39,002 bases of DNA from Candidatus Zhuqueibacterota bacterium. GTDB taxonomy: Bacteria > Zhuqueibacterota > Zhuqueibacteria > Residuimicrobiales > Oceaniaggregativiventaceae. Positions within the stretch are counted from its first letter, which is position 1. The number at the start of each line of letters is the position of its first letter. The notes beneath the pieces are model-generated. The model searched no databases and was not told the DNA's origin. It saw nothing but the letters and a program-made list of their open reading frames with translations. A program made the position numbers and the translations under genes. Positions 9,102-18,194 of this stretch are shown here, in pieces. The stretch is taken from positions 1 through 39,002 of the forward strand of contig WJME01000311.1 in NCBI GenBank assembly GCA_014728115.1, read 5' to 3'.

Positions 9102-10469
9102 ATGCATACAATCGACACAAAATATTCAGAGATACGAGAACGGTTTGCACGCCTCTTGCGTCAGATCCCGGGCAGGCCGGATGGGGGTATTCATCGCATC
9201 GAAATCCCCTGGCCGCGTCAGGATGCATTAAACTGGCTCTCGCTACAAAATCATGACATAAAAATATATTGGGCGGACCGGCAAAAGCACCTCGTTCTCG
9301 CTGGTATCGGAGAAACGGTATCCATATGCGGTGATGAGCCGGATGTAGAGTCAATCCTGAAGAAAATCAGAGATCGACTCAAGGGCTCTGATCCACGGGT
9401 TCGCTTTATAGGCGGAATCGCCTTTGACAGCGGGCCGTTAAGAGATCCGCTTTGGGCCCCCTTTAAAGCATTTCGCTTTATTGTTCCCCGATTTGAATTC
9501 CAGGTGTTGCCGGATTCAGCCCTGCTCGCATTTCACTTTATCCAGCGAGGGAGCGATCGGGCTGGAATAGAAAATCAGTTTATGCACGAACTACAGCGTC
9601 TAAAGTTAAACGGAGACGCAAAACTGACCCTCTTGCCCGATTTTATACATCGTAAAGATGAACCTGACTGGCAAAGATGGCAACATCAAATCGACGCTAG
9701 CTTGCAGGCTTTTTCAGATCAAATCCTCCAAAAAGTGGTATTGGCCAAAAGAACCGAATACCAACTGAAAACCTCTACAGATCCGATAACCCTGCTGAGA
9801 CATTTGGCGCCTCAACACGCTCAGGCTTTTCATTTTGCTTTGCAACTTGGGGATAGTGGATTTACAAGCGTAACACCCGAGCGACTTTATTATCGAAAGG
9901 AAGATGAACTCTATAGCGAAGCCGTTGCCGGTACGAGAAGGCGAGGTAAAACCCGGTCAATGGACGAAAAACTGGGAACGGATTTGTTGACCAGTGAAAA
10001 AGATCTCAGAGAACATCGCTGGGTCAGCGATGTCGTGCGGTCTCATCTCGAGCCTCTGTGTAAAAGGGTGGACAAACCTGAAAAGGAGCGTTTGTTAAAA
10101 CTCGCCCATGTTCAACACTTGTTTACCCCTTTCCATGGTCAATTAAAGAATGGAATCTCGGACGGTAAAATCGTCGGATGCTTGCATCCCACGCCGGCCG
10201 TGGGAGGTCATCCCAAAGACAAGGCATATGATCTCATCCGGGAACTGGAGACGTTTGACCGGGGCTGGTACGCCGGACCGATTGGCTGGATCAACGGCAC
10301 CGGCGCAGAATTTGCCGTGGCCATTCGTTCGGCACTGTTGAATGCGCAACAGCTGATCCTTTATGCCGGTTCAGGAATTGTGCAGGGATCAACCGCTGAA
10401 AAAGAGTGGGAAGAAACAGAAATCAAGCTTTTAAACTTTACGCGATTGTTTCAGGGTAATGGTCATTAA
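9102..10469 (+). CDS. menF: Menaquinone-specific isochorismate synthase
   Basis: 455-residue chorismate-using enzyme converting chorismate to isochorismate, the first step of classical menaquinone synthesis. The C-terminal catalytic half shows 'QKVVLAKRTEY', 'TPERLYYRKEDELYSEAVAGTRRRG', 'EKDLREHRWVSDVV', 'HPTPAVGGHPKDKAYDLI', 'GWYAGPIGWINGTGAEFAVAIRS' and 'YAGSGIVQGSTAEKEWEETEIK', including the Mg-binding Glu residues. The N-terminal part is less conserved, as is usual. It overlaps menD by 11 bases. The ribosome site before its ATG is weak. Confidence 0.95.
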   Translation: MHTIDTKYSEIRERFARLLRQIPGRPDGGIHRIEIPWPRQDALNWLSLQNHDIKIYWADRQKHLVLAGIGETVSICGDEPDVESILKKIRDRLKGSDPRVRFIGGIAFDSGPLRDPLWAPFKAFRFIVPRFEFQVLPDSALLAFHFIQRGSDRAGIENQFMHELQRLKLNGDAKLTLLPDFIHRKDEPDWQRWQHQIDASLQAFSDQILQKVVLAKRTEYQLKTSTDPITLLRHLAPQHAQAFHFALQLGDSGFTSVTPERLYYRKEDELYSEAVAGTRRRGKTRSMDEKLGTDLLTSEKDLREHRWVSDVVRSHLEPLCKRVDKPEKERLLKLAHVQHLFTPFHGQLKNGISDGKIVGCLHPTPAVGGHPKDKAYDLIRELETFDRGWYAGPIGWINGTGAEFAVAIRSALLNAQQLILYAGSGIVQGSTAEKEWEETEIKLLNFTRLFQGNGH

Positions 10470-12180
10470 TGACAAAAACATCAATCACCTCTGGACCAGC
10501 CTCATCACAGAAGAATTAAGGCGCCTCGGGGCAGATTATTTTTGTATCTCACCGGGTTCCCGATCCACTCCTCTGACAGTGGCCGCAGCCCAGAACCCCC
10601 GTGTCAGCACATATCTCTGTTACGACGAACGGGGAGCAGCTTTTCATGCTCTGGGCTATGCACGGGCTACCGGTAAACCGGCTGTACTTGTTTGCACCTC
10701 CGGCACCGCTGCCGCCAATTACCTGCCCGCAGTGATCGAAGCATCCATGGATTCGATTCCCCTGATCGTGCTGACCAGTGACCGACCTCCTGAGCTGCGT
10801 GAAACCATGGCCAATCAAACGATTCGCCAGCCTGGCCTTTATGGCGATTATGTTCGCTGGCATTTTGATCTGCCCTGCCCGGATGTGAATGTCTCTTTGA
10901 ATGCCCTGCTCACCACCATCGATCAGCTCTATTTTCGGGCCATTTCTGCGCACCCGGGTCCGGTTCACATGAATTGCATGTTCAGAGAACCTCTCGCACC
11001 GACCGAAATTCCTGTCCCCGGAGAATATCTTTCCCCTATAGAACCCTGGATCAAACATGAGAATCCCTTTACCCGTGTTGTTCCTGCTCAAAAGAGCCAA
11101 TCAGAGGTCATTCTTAATTCTCTTGTGCAAGATGCCGAGCCGTTACTGGTGATTGGAAGATTGAATTCACAGGATCACATCGATGCAGTACAGAAATGGA
11201 TCCAATCGATTCCCTGGCCGGTTTATGCAGATGTGACATCAGGCCTCCGTGTGAATATGCTGCCCAATATCGTCGATCATATGGATTTGCTCTTGCTATC
11301 CCCGGTCATGCAAAAAAAACTGGCCAACACACCGATTTTGCATATCGGAGGGCCCCTGGTATCGAAACGCTTTTATCAGTTCCTGCAAACCGAACACCAG
11401 GCACCTTATATTCTATGTACCTCGAATACCAGGCGCCAGGATCCGGCACATCATGTAACCGATCACATCGAAATCGACCCAAATTGCCTGGCAACCTGGG
11501 TACCAGAAATCAACCCTGAATCCGATTTACTAGAGTCATTACGTAAAGCGAGCACCACGGTGCAATCCCTGCTTGCACAACACATTCCTGATTTCTCAGA
11601 ACCCAATATCATCCGTACAATCATGGCCCTCGCTCCTGATCACTGCCATTTTTTCATTTCAAATAGCATGCCCATTCGTGATGCAGACATGTTTGGTCGC
11701 AGACAAGAGCAAATGATTGCTTCTAATCGGGGTGCCAGTGGCATAGATGGCAATCTCGCCACAGCCATTGGGTTTAGTCAGGGAATGAATGCACCCGTTA
11801 CCGCGATCATGGGAGATTTGGCTTTAATCCATGATGCGAGTTCGCTTTCACAACTGAGAACGATCAGACATCCGTTGATCATCATATTGATCAATAACAG
11901 GGGGGGCGGCATTTTCCATTTTTTACCCATAGCAGAGCATGACACGTTTGAGAAATTTTTTGCGACTCTGCATGCGTGGAACTTTGAATACCTGGCGCGC
12001 CAGTTTGAACTGGCTTACGATCAGCCCAAAACACTAAAAGAGCTCAAAGCCGCCTATCGCAGGGCATTGAACCGGTCAGAGAATACGCTTGTCGAAGTGA
12101 TCACCGATCGTCAAAAAAACCATCAAATTCACATGCAAATTTATCATAACATCAGAACCGCTCTGGATGCCATCTCATAG
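10459..12180 (+). CDS. menD: SEPHCHC synthase MenD
   Basis: 573-residue thiamine-diphosphate enzyme joining 2-oxoglutarate and isochorismate to SEPHCHC. N-terminal motifs include 'FCISPGSRSTPLTVAAAQ' and the catalytic-Glu segment 'CYDERGAAFHALGYARATGKP', then 'VCTSGTAAANYLPAVIEA'. The C-terminal cofactor domain has 'SNRGASGIDGNLATAIGFSQG', the 'MGDLALIHDASSL' metal motif and 'INNRGGGIFHFLPI'. The length is standard. It overlaps menF by 11 bases and menH by 14, which suggests tight translational coupling. Confidence 0.97.
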   Translation: MVINDKNINHLWTSLITEELRRLGADYFCISPGSRSTPLTVAAAQNPRVSTYLCYDERGAAFHALGYARATGKPAVLVCTSGTAAANYLPAVIEASMDSIPLIVLTSDRPPELRETMANQTIRQPGLYGDYVRWHFDLPCPDVNVSLNALLTTIDQLYFRAISAHPGPVHMNCMFREPLAPTEIPVPGEYLSPIEPWIKHENPFTRVVPAQKSQSEVILNSLVQDAEPLLVIGRLNSQDHIDAVQKWIQSIPWPVYADVTSGLRVNMLPNIVDHMDLLLLSPVMQKKLANTPILHIGGPLVSKRFYQFLQTEHQAPYILCTSNTRRQDPAHHVTDHIEIDPNCLATWVPEINPESDLLESLRKASTTVQSLLAQHIPDFSEPNIIRTIMALAPDHCHFFISNSMPIRDADMFGRRQEQMIASNRGASGIDGNLATAIGFSQGMNAPVTAIMGDLALIHDASSLSQLRTIRHPLIIILINNRGGGIFHFLPIAEHDTFEKFFATLHAWNFEYLARQFELAYDQPKTLKELKAAYRRALNRSENTLVEVITDRQKNHQIHMQIYHNIRTALDAIS

Positions 12181-12955
12181 CACACTGTCGAAACCAATGC
12201 CTCTGTCACTGGTATTTTTACACGGTTTCATGGGCTCTGCAAACGACTGGGACGACATTACAAAACTGCTCGAAAACGAGATCTTTTGCCTGGCCATCGA
12301 TCTCCCGGGACATGGCCGGCACCTTCGGGCACCTGCGAAAAGGTATTCTCTCGAGGGTGCAGCCGAATGGCTGCTGGATCTGCTCGCGCAAAAGGGAATT
12401 CACTCATTTCTCCCTGTCGGATATTCGATGGGTGGCAGGCTGGCATTCCATCTTTTGATCAATTTCCCGCACCGGATATCCGGGGCCATTGTCATATCCG
12501 CATCACCCGGACTCTTGACACCCGAACAACAGGCTCAGCGCAGAAAATGGGACCAAAACATGTCTCAAAAACTCTTACACCAACCCTTTGAACGGTTTTT
12601 GTCAGAATGGTATAAACAACCCCTTTTTGGCACATTAGAAATGGATGTGTCGGATTCCTTTTGGGAAAAGCGCAGAAAAAATGATCCTAAAGAGCTGGCA
12701 AAAGTCATGCGAGGAATGGGTACGGGCCAGCAAAATTCTTTCTGGACAGCACTCGAGAACATCGAAAAACCTGTTTTGTATCTGGCAGGCGCAAACGACA
12801 CGAAATATTGTAGCATCGCCTATCAGTTATACGAATACAAATCAATTACTGTAAAAATTATACCGGATTGTGGGCACTCTGTCCATATCCAAAAGCCACA
12901 ACGAGTCACTGAAAATATAAAATCATTTTTGCATACAATAGGAGGTTTAGATTGA
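12167..12955 (+). CDS. menH: SHCHC synthase, alpha/beta-hydrolase MenH
   Basis: 262-residue alpha/beta-hydrolase, by position and motifs MenH, which eliminates pyruvate from SEPHCHC. It has the oxyanion motif '[16 protein letters not shown]', the nucleophile elbow GYSMGG (Ser87), a probable catalytic Asp in 'AGANDTKY' and His in '[11 protein letters not shown]'. The start at 12167 overlaps menD. A second Met at residue 11 (12197) is possible, and neither has a strong ribosome site. Its stop codon overlaps the TTG start of menB. Confidence 0.92.
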   Translation: MPSHSTLSKPMPLSLVFLHGFMGSANDWDDITKLLENEIFCLAIDLPGHGRHLRAPAKRYSLEGAAEWLLDLLAQKGIHSFLPVGYSMGGRLAFHLLINFPHRISGAIVISASPGLLTPEQQAQRRKWDQNMSQKLLHQPFERFLSEWYKQPLFGTLEMDVSDSFWEKRRKNDPKELAKVMRGMGTGQQNSFWTALENIEKPVLYLAGANDTKYCSIAYQLYEYKSITVKIIPDCGHSVHIQKPQRVTENIKSFLHTIGGLD

Positions 12956-13773
12956 ACACACTAGACTGGCAATCAGCAGGCGAATATGTTGACATTATAT
13001 ACGAAAAATCACAAGGCATCGCAAAAATCACCATCAACCGTCCCGAGGTCCGCAATGCATTCAGGCCCCAAACCGTCTATGAAATGTCCAAAGCTCTGGC
13101 CGATGCACACGAAGATCCGCATATCGGCGTGATCATCCTGACGGGCAAGGGGGAAAAAGCATTCTGTTCCGGTGGCGATCAGAAAATCCGGGGAGAATCA
13201 GGTTACAAAGATGAAAAGGGCATACACCGATTAAATGTCCTCGATTTTCAGCGTCAGATCAGAACCTGTCCAAAACCGGTTATCGCAATGGTCGCAGGAT
13301 ATGCCATAGGCGGGGGCCATGTTCTCCACATGATGTGCGATTTAACCATTGCTGCAGAAAATGCTGTATTCGGACAAACAGGTCCCAAGGTCGGCTCTTT
13401 TGATGGCGGATACGGAGCGAGTTATATGGCCCGTATCGTCGGCCAGAAAAAAGCCCGTGAAATATGGTTTCTTTGCCGGCAATATTCAGCTCAACAGGCT
13501 CTGGAAATGGGGCTCGTGAACACGGTCGTCCCCCTGGAAAACCTGGAAGCAGAAACGGTTCAATGGTGCCATGAAATTCTTGCCAACTCACCGACAGCAA
13601 TCCGGTGTCTGAAAGCGGCGTTGAATGCGGATTGTGACGGTCAGGCCGGACTGCAAGAGCTTGCAGGATGCGCAACCATGCTTTATTACATGTCTGAGGA
13701 AGCACAAGAAGGTCGTAATGCCTTTCTGGAAAAACGAAAACCCGATTTCAATAAATACCCGAGACAACCATGA
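12952..13773 (+). CDS. menB: 1,4-dihydroxy-2-naphthoyl-CoA synthase
   Basis: 273-residue crotonase-fold enzyme closing the second ring of the naphthoate from o-succinylbenzoyl-CoA. MenB hallmarks are '[17 protein letters not shown]', '[14 protein letters not shown]', '[17 protein letters not shown]', '[21 protein letters not shown]' split by a helix, and the C-terminal '[19 protein letters not shown]'. Translation starts at a TTG at 12952, preceded by AGGAGG at 12940-12945. It overlaps the menH stop by 4 bases and the menA start by 4 bases (ATGA). Confidence 0.97.
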   Translation: MNTLDWQSAGEYVDIIYEKSQGIAKITINRPEVRNAFRPQTVYEMSKALADAHEDPHIGVIILTGKGEKAFCSGGDQKIRGESGYKDEKGIHRLNVLDFQRQIRTCPKPVIAMVAGYAIGGGHVLHMMCDLTIAAENAVFGQTGPKVGSFDGGYGASYMARIVGQKKAREIWFLCRQYSAQQALEMGLVNTVVPLENLEAETVQWCHEILANSPTAIRCLKAALNADCDGQAGLQELAGCATMLYYMSEEAQEGRNAFLEKRKPDFNKYPRQP

Positions 13774-14648
13774 CGCCGGCCAAAGTGTGGTGGCTGGCCA
13801 GCCGCCCAAAGACTTTACCGGCAGCTGTGGCTCCGGTTCTCATAGGTACGGCTATGGCCGTGGGAAACGGCAAGGGACATCTGCTTTCAGCGCTACTCGC
13901 TGCCTGTGGAGCTCTCTTGATTCAAATCGGCACCAATTTCGCCAATGACTATTTCGACTTTGTTCAAGGAGTCGACGATCATACACGAACAGGGCCCACC
14001 CGGGCCACCCAGGCCGGGTGGGTCAAGCCTTCAGCCATGCGAACGGCATTTGTTCTCACATTTGCACTGGCTGCCCTGATTGGTGCATATCTTGTGTATA
14101 GGGGGGGATGGCCCATCGTATTGATCGGTGCTCTCTCTATCTTGCTCGGCATTATGTATACCGGTGGACCCTTTCCTCTCGGTTATTACGGATTGGGAGA
14201 TATCGCAGTATTTATATTTTTCGGTCTTGTAGCAGTGGGGGGCACCTATTACGTTCAGGCCCTGGAGTGGCCCGCAATGGTATGGGTCAGCGGAATTGCA
14301 CCGGGATGTTTCAGCACTGCGATACTGGATATTAACAACTATCGGGATATCCATTCTGACCGCAAGGCAGGAAAGCGCACCCTGGTGGTACGATTCGGAC
14401 CCGGCTTTGCAAAAACGGAATTTGCGCTTTGTATTGTTCTCGGTAGCCTGACTCCTTTGGTGCTTATTGCCTTTTTTGATGCCCCGGCTTTATCAGCACT
14501 CTCTGCTCTGACTCTCGTTGCTGCCATTCCGACATTGCGAAAGGTCTTTACGATGGAGCCGGGTCCTGTGTATAACACGATCCTCGCAGAAACCGGCAAA
14601 CTGCTTCTCCTCTATAGCATGCTGTTTTCCGTTGGGTGGCTGATGTGA
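13770..14648 (+). CDS. menA: 1,4-dihydroxy-2-naphthoate polyprenyltransferase
   Basis: 292-residue inner-membrane UbiA-family enzyme that prenylates DHNA to demethylmenaquinone. It has the first aspartate-rich site '[18 protein letters not shown]' (about residues 60-77) and the second '[19 protein letters not shown]' (about 188-206), with eight or so hydrophobic helices. The start '[21 protein letters not shown]' is typical of MenA. Its ATG overlaps the menB stop, and menC begins inside its 3' end. Confidence 0.97.
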   Translation: MTPAKVWWLASRPKTLPAAVAPVLIGTAMAVGNGKGHLLSALLAACGALLIQIGTNFANDYFDFVQGVDDHTRTGPTRATQAGWVKPSAMRTAFVLTFALAALIGAYLVYRGGWPIVLIGALSILLGIMYTGGPFPLGYYGLGDIAVFIFFGLVAVGGTYYVQALEWPAMVWVSGIAPGCFSTAILDINNYRDIHSDRKAGKRTLVVRFGPGFAKTEFALCIVLGSLTPLVLIAFFDAPALSALSALTLVAAIPTLRKVFTMEPGPVYNTILAETGKLLLLYSMLFSVGWLM

Positions 14649-15703
14649 AAATTCATTCTGTCGATATATTTCGCTTTCAACTCGTGCCCCCCAAAAGCAT
14701 CCCTTCCGGGCATCAGAATATCGACTGCCGGTCCGGACTTTTGCTAAAATTAAAGACCTCAGAAGGCGCCATCGGCTGGGGAGAAACATCTCCATTGCCC
14801 GGCACCTCGCAAGAAACCATCTTTGAGGCAGAATTACAATGGCTTTATCTGGCTCAACAATTGACCAAACAAGAAATCTCTGCGTCCCATTCATACCATC
14901 ATGTTGTGCAAAATCTGCTAAAAACCGAGATACCGTTATCGCCATCCGTTCGCACAGGCATGGATATGGCATTATGGGATCTCTTGCATCCATCCTCCGG
15001 CATATCGATACCCGTTAATGCCCTTTTGCATCCATCGCCCCGCACACAGGACATCCTCCGCTTACTGGATATGGGGTATAAAAGCTTGAAATTCAAGATT
15101 GGCAGACAATCGGTCAAAGAAGAACAAAGCACAATTCGTCTCATTCAAGACGTGGCCAGAGGGCGGGCCACACTGAGACTGGATGCCAACAGAGCCTGGT
15201 CCATCGATGCAGCATTGAATTTCCTGTCAGAACTCGATCCCAAAGGCATTGAATATATCGAGGAACCTTTGCAATCCCTGAAAGACTATCCATTACTCTT
15301 AAAAAAACTCACCCTTCCCATTGCCCTGGATGAAAGCCTCCAGGAACTGACCCCGCTTTCACCGCTCCTGACGCGGGGAATTGAGGCATTGATCCTGAAA
15401 CCGACTCTGCTCGGAGGGGTTCACACGGTTCATCAATGGATAAAAGTTGCCGAAAGAACAAACAAAAAATGGATTCTTTCACATTGTTTTGAATCCCCGG
15501 TGGGAGTGTCACACTTTATTTCGTGGGCCCATCATTGGAAAGGCCACAACCGATCTATGGGACTCGATGCTTCTACATGGTCGCAATGCCCGTGGTTAAA
15601 GCACACCATAAAATCTCGTTACGGACGAGTCAGCTCTTATCATATCCTCGATAAAGCAATCAAAGAGAAGCACCTGGAATGGATCCAACATGTTTCCTCG
15701 TGA
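14636..15703 (+). CDS. menC: o-Succinylbenzoate synthase
   Basis: 355-residue enolase-superfamily enzyme dehydrating SHCHC to o-succinylbenzoate. The capping domain contains 'GWGETSPLPGTSQET'. The barrel carries the KxK acid-base pair in 'LKFKIGR', metal ligands in 'LRLDANRAW', 'EYIEEPL' and 'IALDESL', and the second Lys in 'LILKPTLLGG'. It begins at a GTG (14636) inside menA, with a further GTG at 14645 also possible. It overlaps menE by 14 bases. Confidence 0.94.
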   Translation: MADVKIHSVDIFRFQLVPPKSIPSGHQNIDCRSGLLLKLKTSEGAIGWGETSPLPGTSQETIFEAELQWLYLAQQLTKQEISASHSYHHVVQNLLKTEIPLSPSVRTGMDMALWDLLHPSSGISIPVNALLHPSPRTQDILRLLDMGYKSLKFKIGRQSVKEEQSTIRLIQDVARGRATLRLDANRAWSIDAALNFLSELDPKGIEYIEEPLQSLKDYPLLLKKLTLPIALDESLQELTPLSPLLTRGIEALILKPTLLGGVHTVHQWIKVAERTNKKWILSHCFESPVGVSHFISWAHHWKGHNRSMGLDASTWSQCPWLKHTIKSRYGRVSSYHILDKAIKEKHLEWIQHVSS

Positions 15704-17111
15704 TGAAAAAATCGATCTGCTGCACCGGTTGAGAGCCCTGGCACCAACTCACCCGTTTTTAGGGTCAGCGGCCACGACCGTCACAGCAAAAGATTATGTC
15801 TCTAAAGTGGCTTCTGTATATCATGAATTAAAACCTCTTAAAGACGAAACCAGAATAGCCATCTATGCAGAAAACTCTGTCGAAGCGCTGATCTGTCTGC
15901 AAGCGATCTGGCATGCAGGAAAAATAGCGATTATGGTGCCTACAAGGTGGCCTAGGGAACAAATACAAAAAGAACTTTTAAATCTGAATTGCCGGGTGTA
16001 TTTTGCAACCCATGCAAAGATGGATGTGTCAACCTTTAGACATCTCCCTCTTTCATTGGCTGAGCATGTCTGTACTGATTCCAGGACGTTACCCAAGGTC
16101 GGGTTTCAAACTCCGACAACCATTGTCTTTACCTCCGGTAGTACCGGTCACCCCAAAGCAGTATGCCACTCTATGGCAAACCATTTTTTTAGCGCCCTGG
16201 GTTCCCAGGCCAATATCCCTTTTGGATCTTCCGATCGATGGCTGCTTTGTTTACCGCATTATCATATAGGGGGACTGGCCATATTTATGCGCGCCCTGTT
16301 TTCAGGCGGATCTGTCCATGTCGGAAGTTTGGAAAATGCTCAGGGGATCACCCATCTTTCGGCAGTTGCGACTATGATGATCAAATGGCTCGATCACCCA
16401 GACTGGGCAAAAAAATTGAAACCATTAAAAGCTATCCTTCTGGGTGGCAGCGCCATTCCACCCTCTCTGGTTGAGCGATGCGTTGCTTTGCAGCTGGCCA
16501 TTCATACGAGTTATGGAAATTCTGAAATGGCTTCACAAATCGCGACCACTCCACCCGGCGCAGATTTGGAGACATTACAGACAAGCGGATATGTTCTCCC
16601 CTATGGTAAAATGACCTTTTCGCAAGAGGGTGAGCTATGGGTAAGAGGGAAAACCCTTTTCCTGGGATATGTGCAGGGTGCTCGGCTCGATCCCGCTCGG
16701 AATGAACAGGGCTGGTTTTGCACCGGGGATAAAGGATTCATGGATGAACATCAAAGAGTTCATATTATCGGACGTTCAGACAATATATTTATTTCAGGGG
16801 GTGAAAATATCAGCGCACAGGAGATCGAACACGTCCTTAGCGCTCTGCCTTTTGTAAAAGAATGTGTGGTGGTTGCGGTGCAGGATGTTTTGTACGGTCA
16901 ACGGCCGGTTGCGTTCATTCGCACTGCTCCTGACGTTCGATGGGACGAAAACACGATCAAAAAGCAGCTAAAAACCAAACTGGCAAAATTCAAGATACCG
17001 GATCGTATCTGGGATTGGCCTGATGTAAATACCTTCATGAAACCGGATCGCAAAAAATTCGAAACGATTGCCAGGGAACGGGTCGAAAGAGATCGTAATC
17101 GACCTGATTAA
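15690..17111 (+). CDS. menE: o-Succinylbenzoate-CoA ligase
   Basis: 473-residue adenylate-forming enzyme that activates o-succinylbenzoate to its CoA ester. It has the phosphate loop 'VFTSGSTGHPKAV', the 'HYHIGGLAIFMRAL' motif typical of MenE, the aromatic loop 'HTSYGNSEMAS', 'WFCTGDKGFMDEHQRVHIIGRSDNI' spanning motifs A7-A8 with 'SGGENISAQEIE', and a C-terminal 'FMKPDRKKF' with the catalytic Lys. It is the last gene of the cluster and its stop lies 1 base from the stop of the convergent thioesterase. Confidence 0.95.
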   Translation: MFPRDEKIDLLHRLRALAPTHPFLGSAATTVTAKDYVSKVASVYHELKPLKDETRIAIYAENSVEALICLQAIWHAGKIAIMVPTRWPREQIQKELLNLNCRVYFATHAKMDVSTFRHLPLSLAEHVCTDSRTLPKVGFQTPTTIVFTSGSTGHPKAVCHSMANHFFSALGSQANIPFGSSDRWLLCLPHYHIGGLAIFMRALFSGGSVHVGSLENAQGITHLSAVATMMIKWLDHPDWAKKLKPLKAILLGGSAIPPSLVERCVALQLAIHTSYGNSEMASQIATTPPGADLETLQTSGYVLPYGKMTFSQEGELWVRGKTLFLGYVQGARLDPARNEQGWFCTGDKGFMDEHQRVHIIGRSDNIFISGGENISAQEIEHVLSALPFVKECVVVAVQDVLYGQRPVAFIRTAPDVRWDENTIKKQLKTKLAKFKIPDRIWDWPDVNTFMKPDRKKFETIARERVERDRNRPD

Positions 17112-17112
17112 A

Positions 17113-17535
17113 CTACCTCATGCCTGAAGGGGGATGTCCTATCAGATTTTTCAAACGAGCTGCCAGTGTTTCCGGAAGATCTATTTTTTTTCTTGTCTCT
17201 ATTGACATGGATACATGAACGGTCTGGGCAGTGGCGATCGTGGTATCCTCTGTATCGGAAAACCGATATCCCAAAACAAAGCTCGTTTTACCCAATGAAA
17301 GGACATCAACACTTACCATCAGTGTTTTGCCCACCCCGATCGGTTTGCGATAATCGGCTTCTGCATGCACGATAGGCAGGATAAATTCCGATTTTAACAG
17401 ATCTTCGATACCCATATCTATGGTTTGTAAAAATTCTTCATACGCATCATGAGCCAACATAAAAATATTCCCATAAAACAACAATCCTGCTGCGTCTGTA
17501 TGGTGTAATCTGACACGCGTACGAAAAGCAAACAT
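17113..17535 (-). CDS. Hot-dog acyl-CoA thioesterase, possible DHNA-CoA hydrolase
   Basis: About 140 residues of the 4-hydroxybenzoyl-CoA thioesterase fold. The family signature 'VRLHHTDAAGLLFYGNIFMLAHDAYEEFL' lies near the N-terminus, with the catalytic Asp in HTDAAG. Related enzymes (YbgC and the cyanobacterial/plant DHNA-CoA thioesterases) cleave aryl- or acyl-CoA. Placed directly against menE, it is the best candidate for the DHNA-CoA hydrolysis step that the men operon itself lacks; that role is inference. An ATG at 17553 gives six extra residues, but AAGGAT sits about 7 bases before the ATG at 17535, which I prefer. Confidence 0.85.
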   Translation of the reverse strand: MFAFRTRVRLHHTDAAGLLFYGNIFMLAHDAYEEFLQTIDMGIEDLLKSEFILPIVHAEADYRKPIGVGKTLMVSVDVLSLGKTSFVLGYRFSDTEDTTIATAQTVHVSMSIETRKKIDLPETLAARLKNLIGHPPSGMR

Positions 17536-17718
17536 GGGGGATCCTTTCCACATTAACCTGGTACTTTATTTACCAACCTGGGGGAATTGTACCACCAGGT
17601 CGCTGTAATGATTTTTATAAGTCCAAATTTTCCAATACCTGAACCATATCCATTCTTTGGCACAAGGTTTGCTTCAATTAAAGCTGAAAACGACATCACA
17701 AAACTTTTGAGGGTCAAA
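17536..17718. promoter_or_regulatory. Gap with GTACC activator-like sites before the second HEAT gene
   Basis: Region between the thioesterase gene (minus) and the second HEAT gene (plus). It contains TGGTACTTTATTTACCA (17559-17575), a 17-bp inverted repeat, and TGGGGGAATTGTACCA (17579-17594), which matches 14 of 16 positions of the site at 7499-7514 before the first HEAT gene. A CCTGG/CCAGG pair brackets the second site. These sit about 65-100 bases before the sigma-54 promoter at 17658, a normal position for enhancer-binding-protein sites. Confidence 0.6.
17658..17673 (+). promoter_or_regulatory. Sigma-54 (-24/-12) promoter of the second HEAT gene
   Basis: TGGCACAAGGTTTGCT keeps TGGCAC and TTGCT at the exact spacing of the consensus TGGCACG-N4-TTGCW. 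The predicted start is near 17683-17684, leaving a leader of about 35 bases before the ATG at 17719. Confidence 0.82.
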
Positions 17719-18099
17719 ATGAAGTATTTGGTCTATATCATGTTTGTGTTCATCGCCATGAACACCTGGGCAAAAGAGAGTATTCGAATAGATGAGCCTT
17801 TACTCGATCATCAGGACAGACAGTTAATTGCAAAATTACATGATAAAGAATTGACTCAGAGAGTGGATGCCGCGAAAACATTGGCGGAACGCCATATAAC
17901 ACAAGCCACAGATGAACTGATCGAAATGCTGAAAACCGATGATGAACATCAAGCCAGAATTACCGCCGGACTGGCTTTGATCGAGATTGCCACTCCCAGG
18001 GCGATCCGTGCGGTTAAAGAACAAGCCGTTCGGGATGTGAATAAAACCGTTCGTCATGCGCTTTCAGGCATGATCAATATGCTACAAAAAGATCTCTGA
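17719..18099 (+). CDS. Small exported HEAT-repeat protein (paralogue 2)
   Basis: 126-residue paralogue of the protein at 7707-8102. A short Sec signal (MKYLVYIMFVFIAMNTWA) is followed by KESIR, the same start of the mature chain as KESVR in paralogue 1. The body carries HEAT-like helices 'TQRVDAAKTLAERHITQATD' and 'HQARITAGLALIEIATPRAI', and the length is nearly identical. The start at 17719 has GAGGG upstream and gives a clean signal peptide, whereas the frame is open back to 17587 through promoter DNA. It is expressed alone between a sigma-54 promoter and a strong terminator. Function is unknown. Confidence 0.85.
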   Translation: MKYLVYIMFVFIAMNTWAKESIRIDEPLLDHQDRQLIAKLHDKELTQRVDAAKTLAERHITQATDELIEMLKTDDEHQARITAGLALIEIATPRAIRAVKEQAVRDVNKTVRHALSGMINMLQKDL

Positions 18100-18126
18100 A
18101 ATGTACCAGCACTAGCTCCTCCCATA

Positions 18127-18159
18127 AAGGCAGACCCCGCACCCAGGTCTGCCTTTTTT
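18127..18159 (+). terminator. Intrinsic terminator of the second HEAT gene
   Basis: AAGGCAGACC pairs with GGTCTGCCTT around a short C-rich loop and is followed by six T. The A-run on its other side is short, so it mainly serves the plus strand, although the convergent gene at 18195 could also use it. Confidence 0.93.
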
Positions 18160-18194
18160 CATGCACTCTGGTCCTTAAACCCAAAATACACAAT

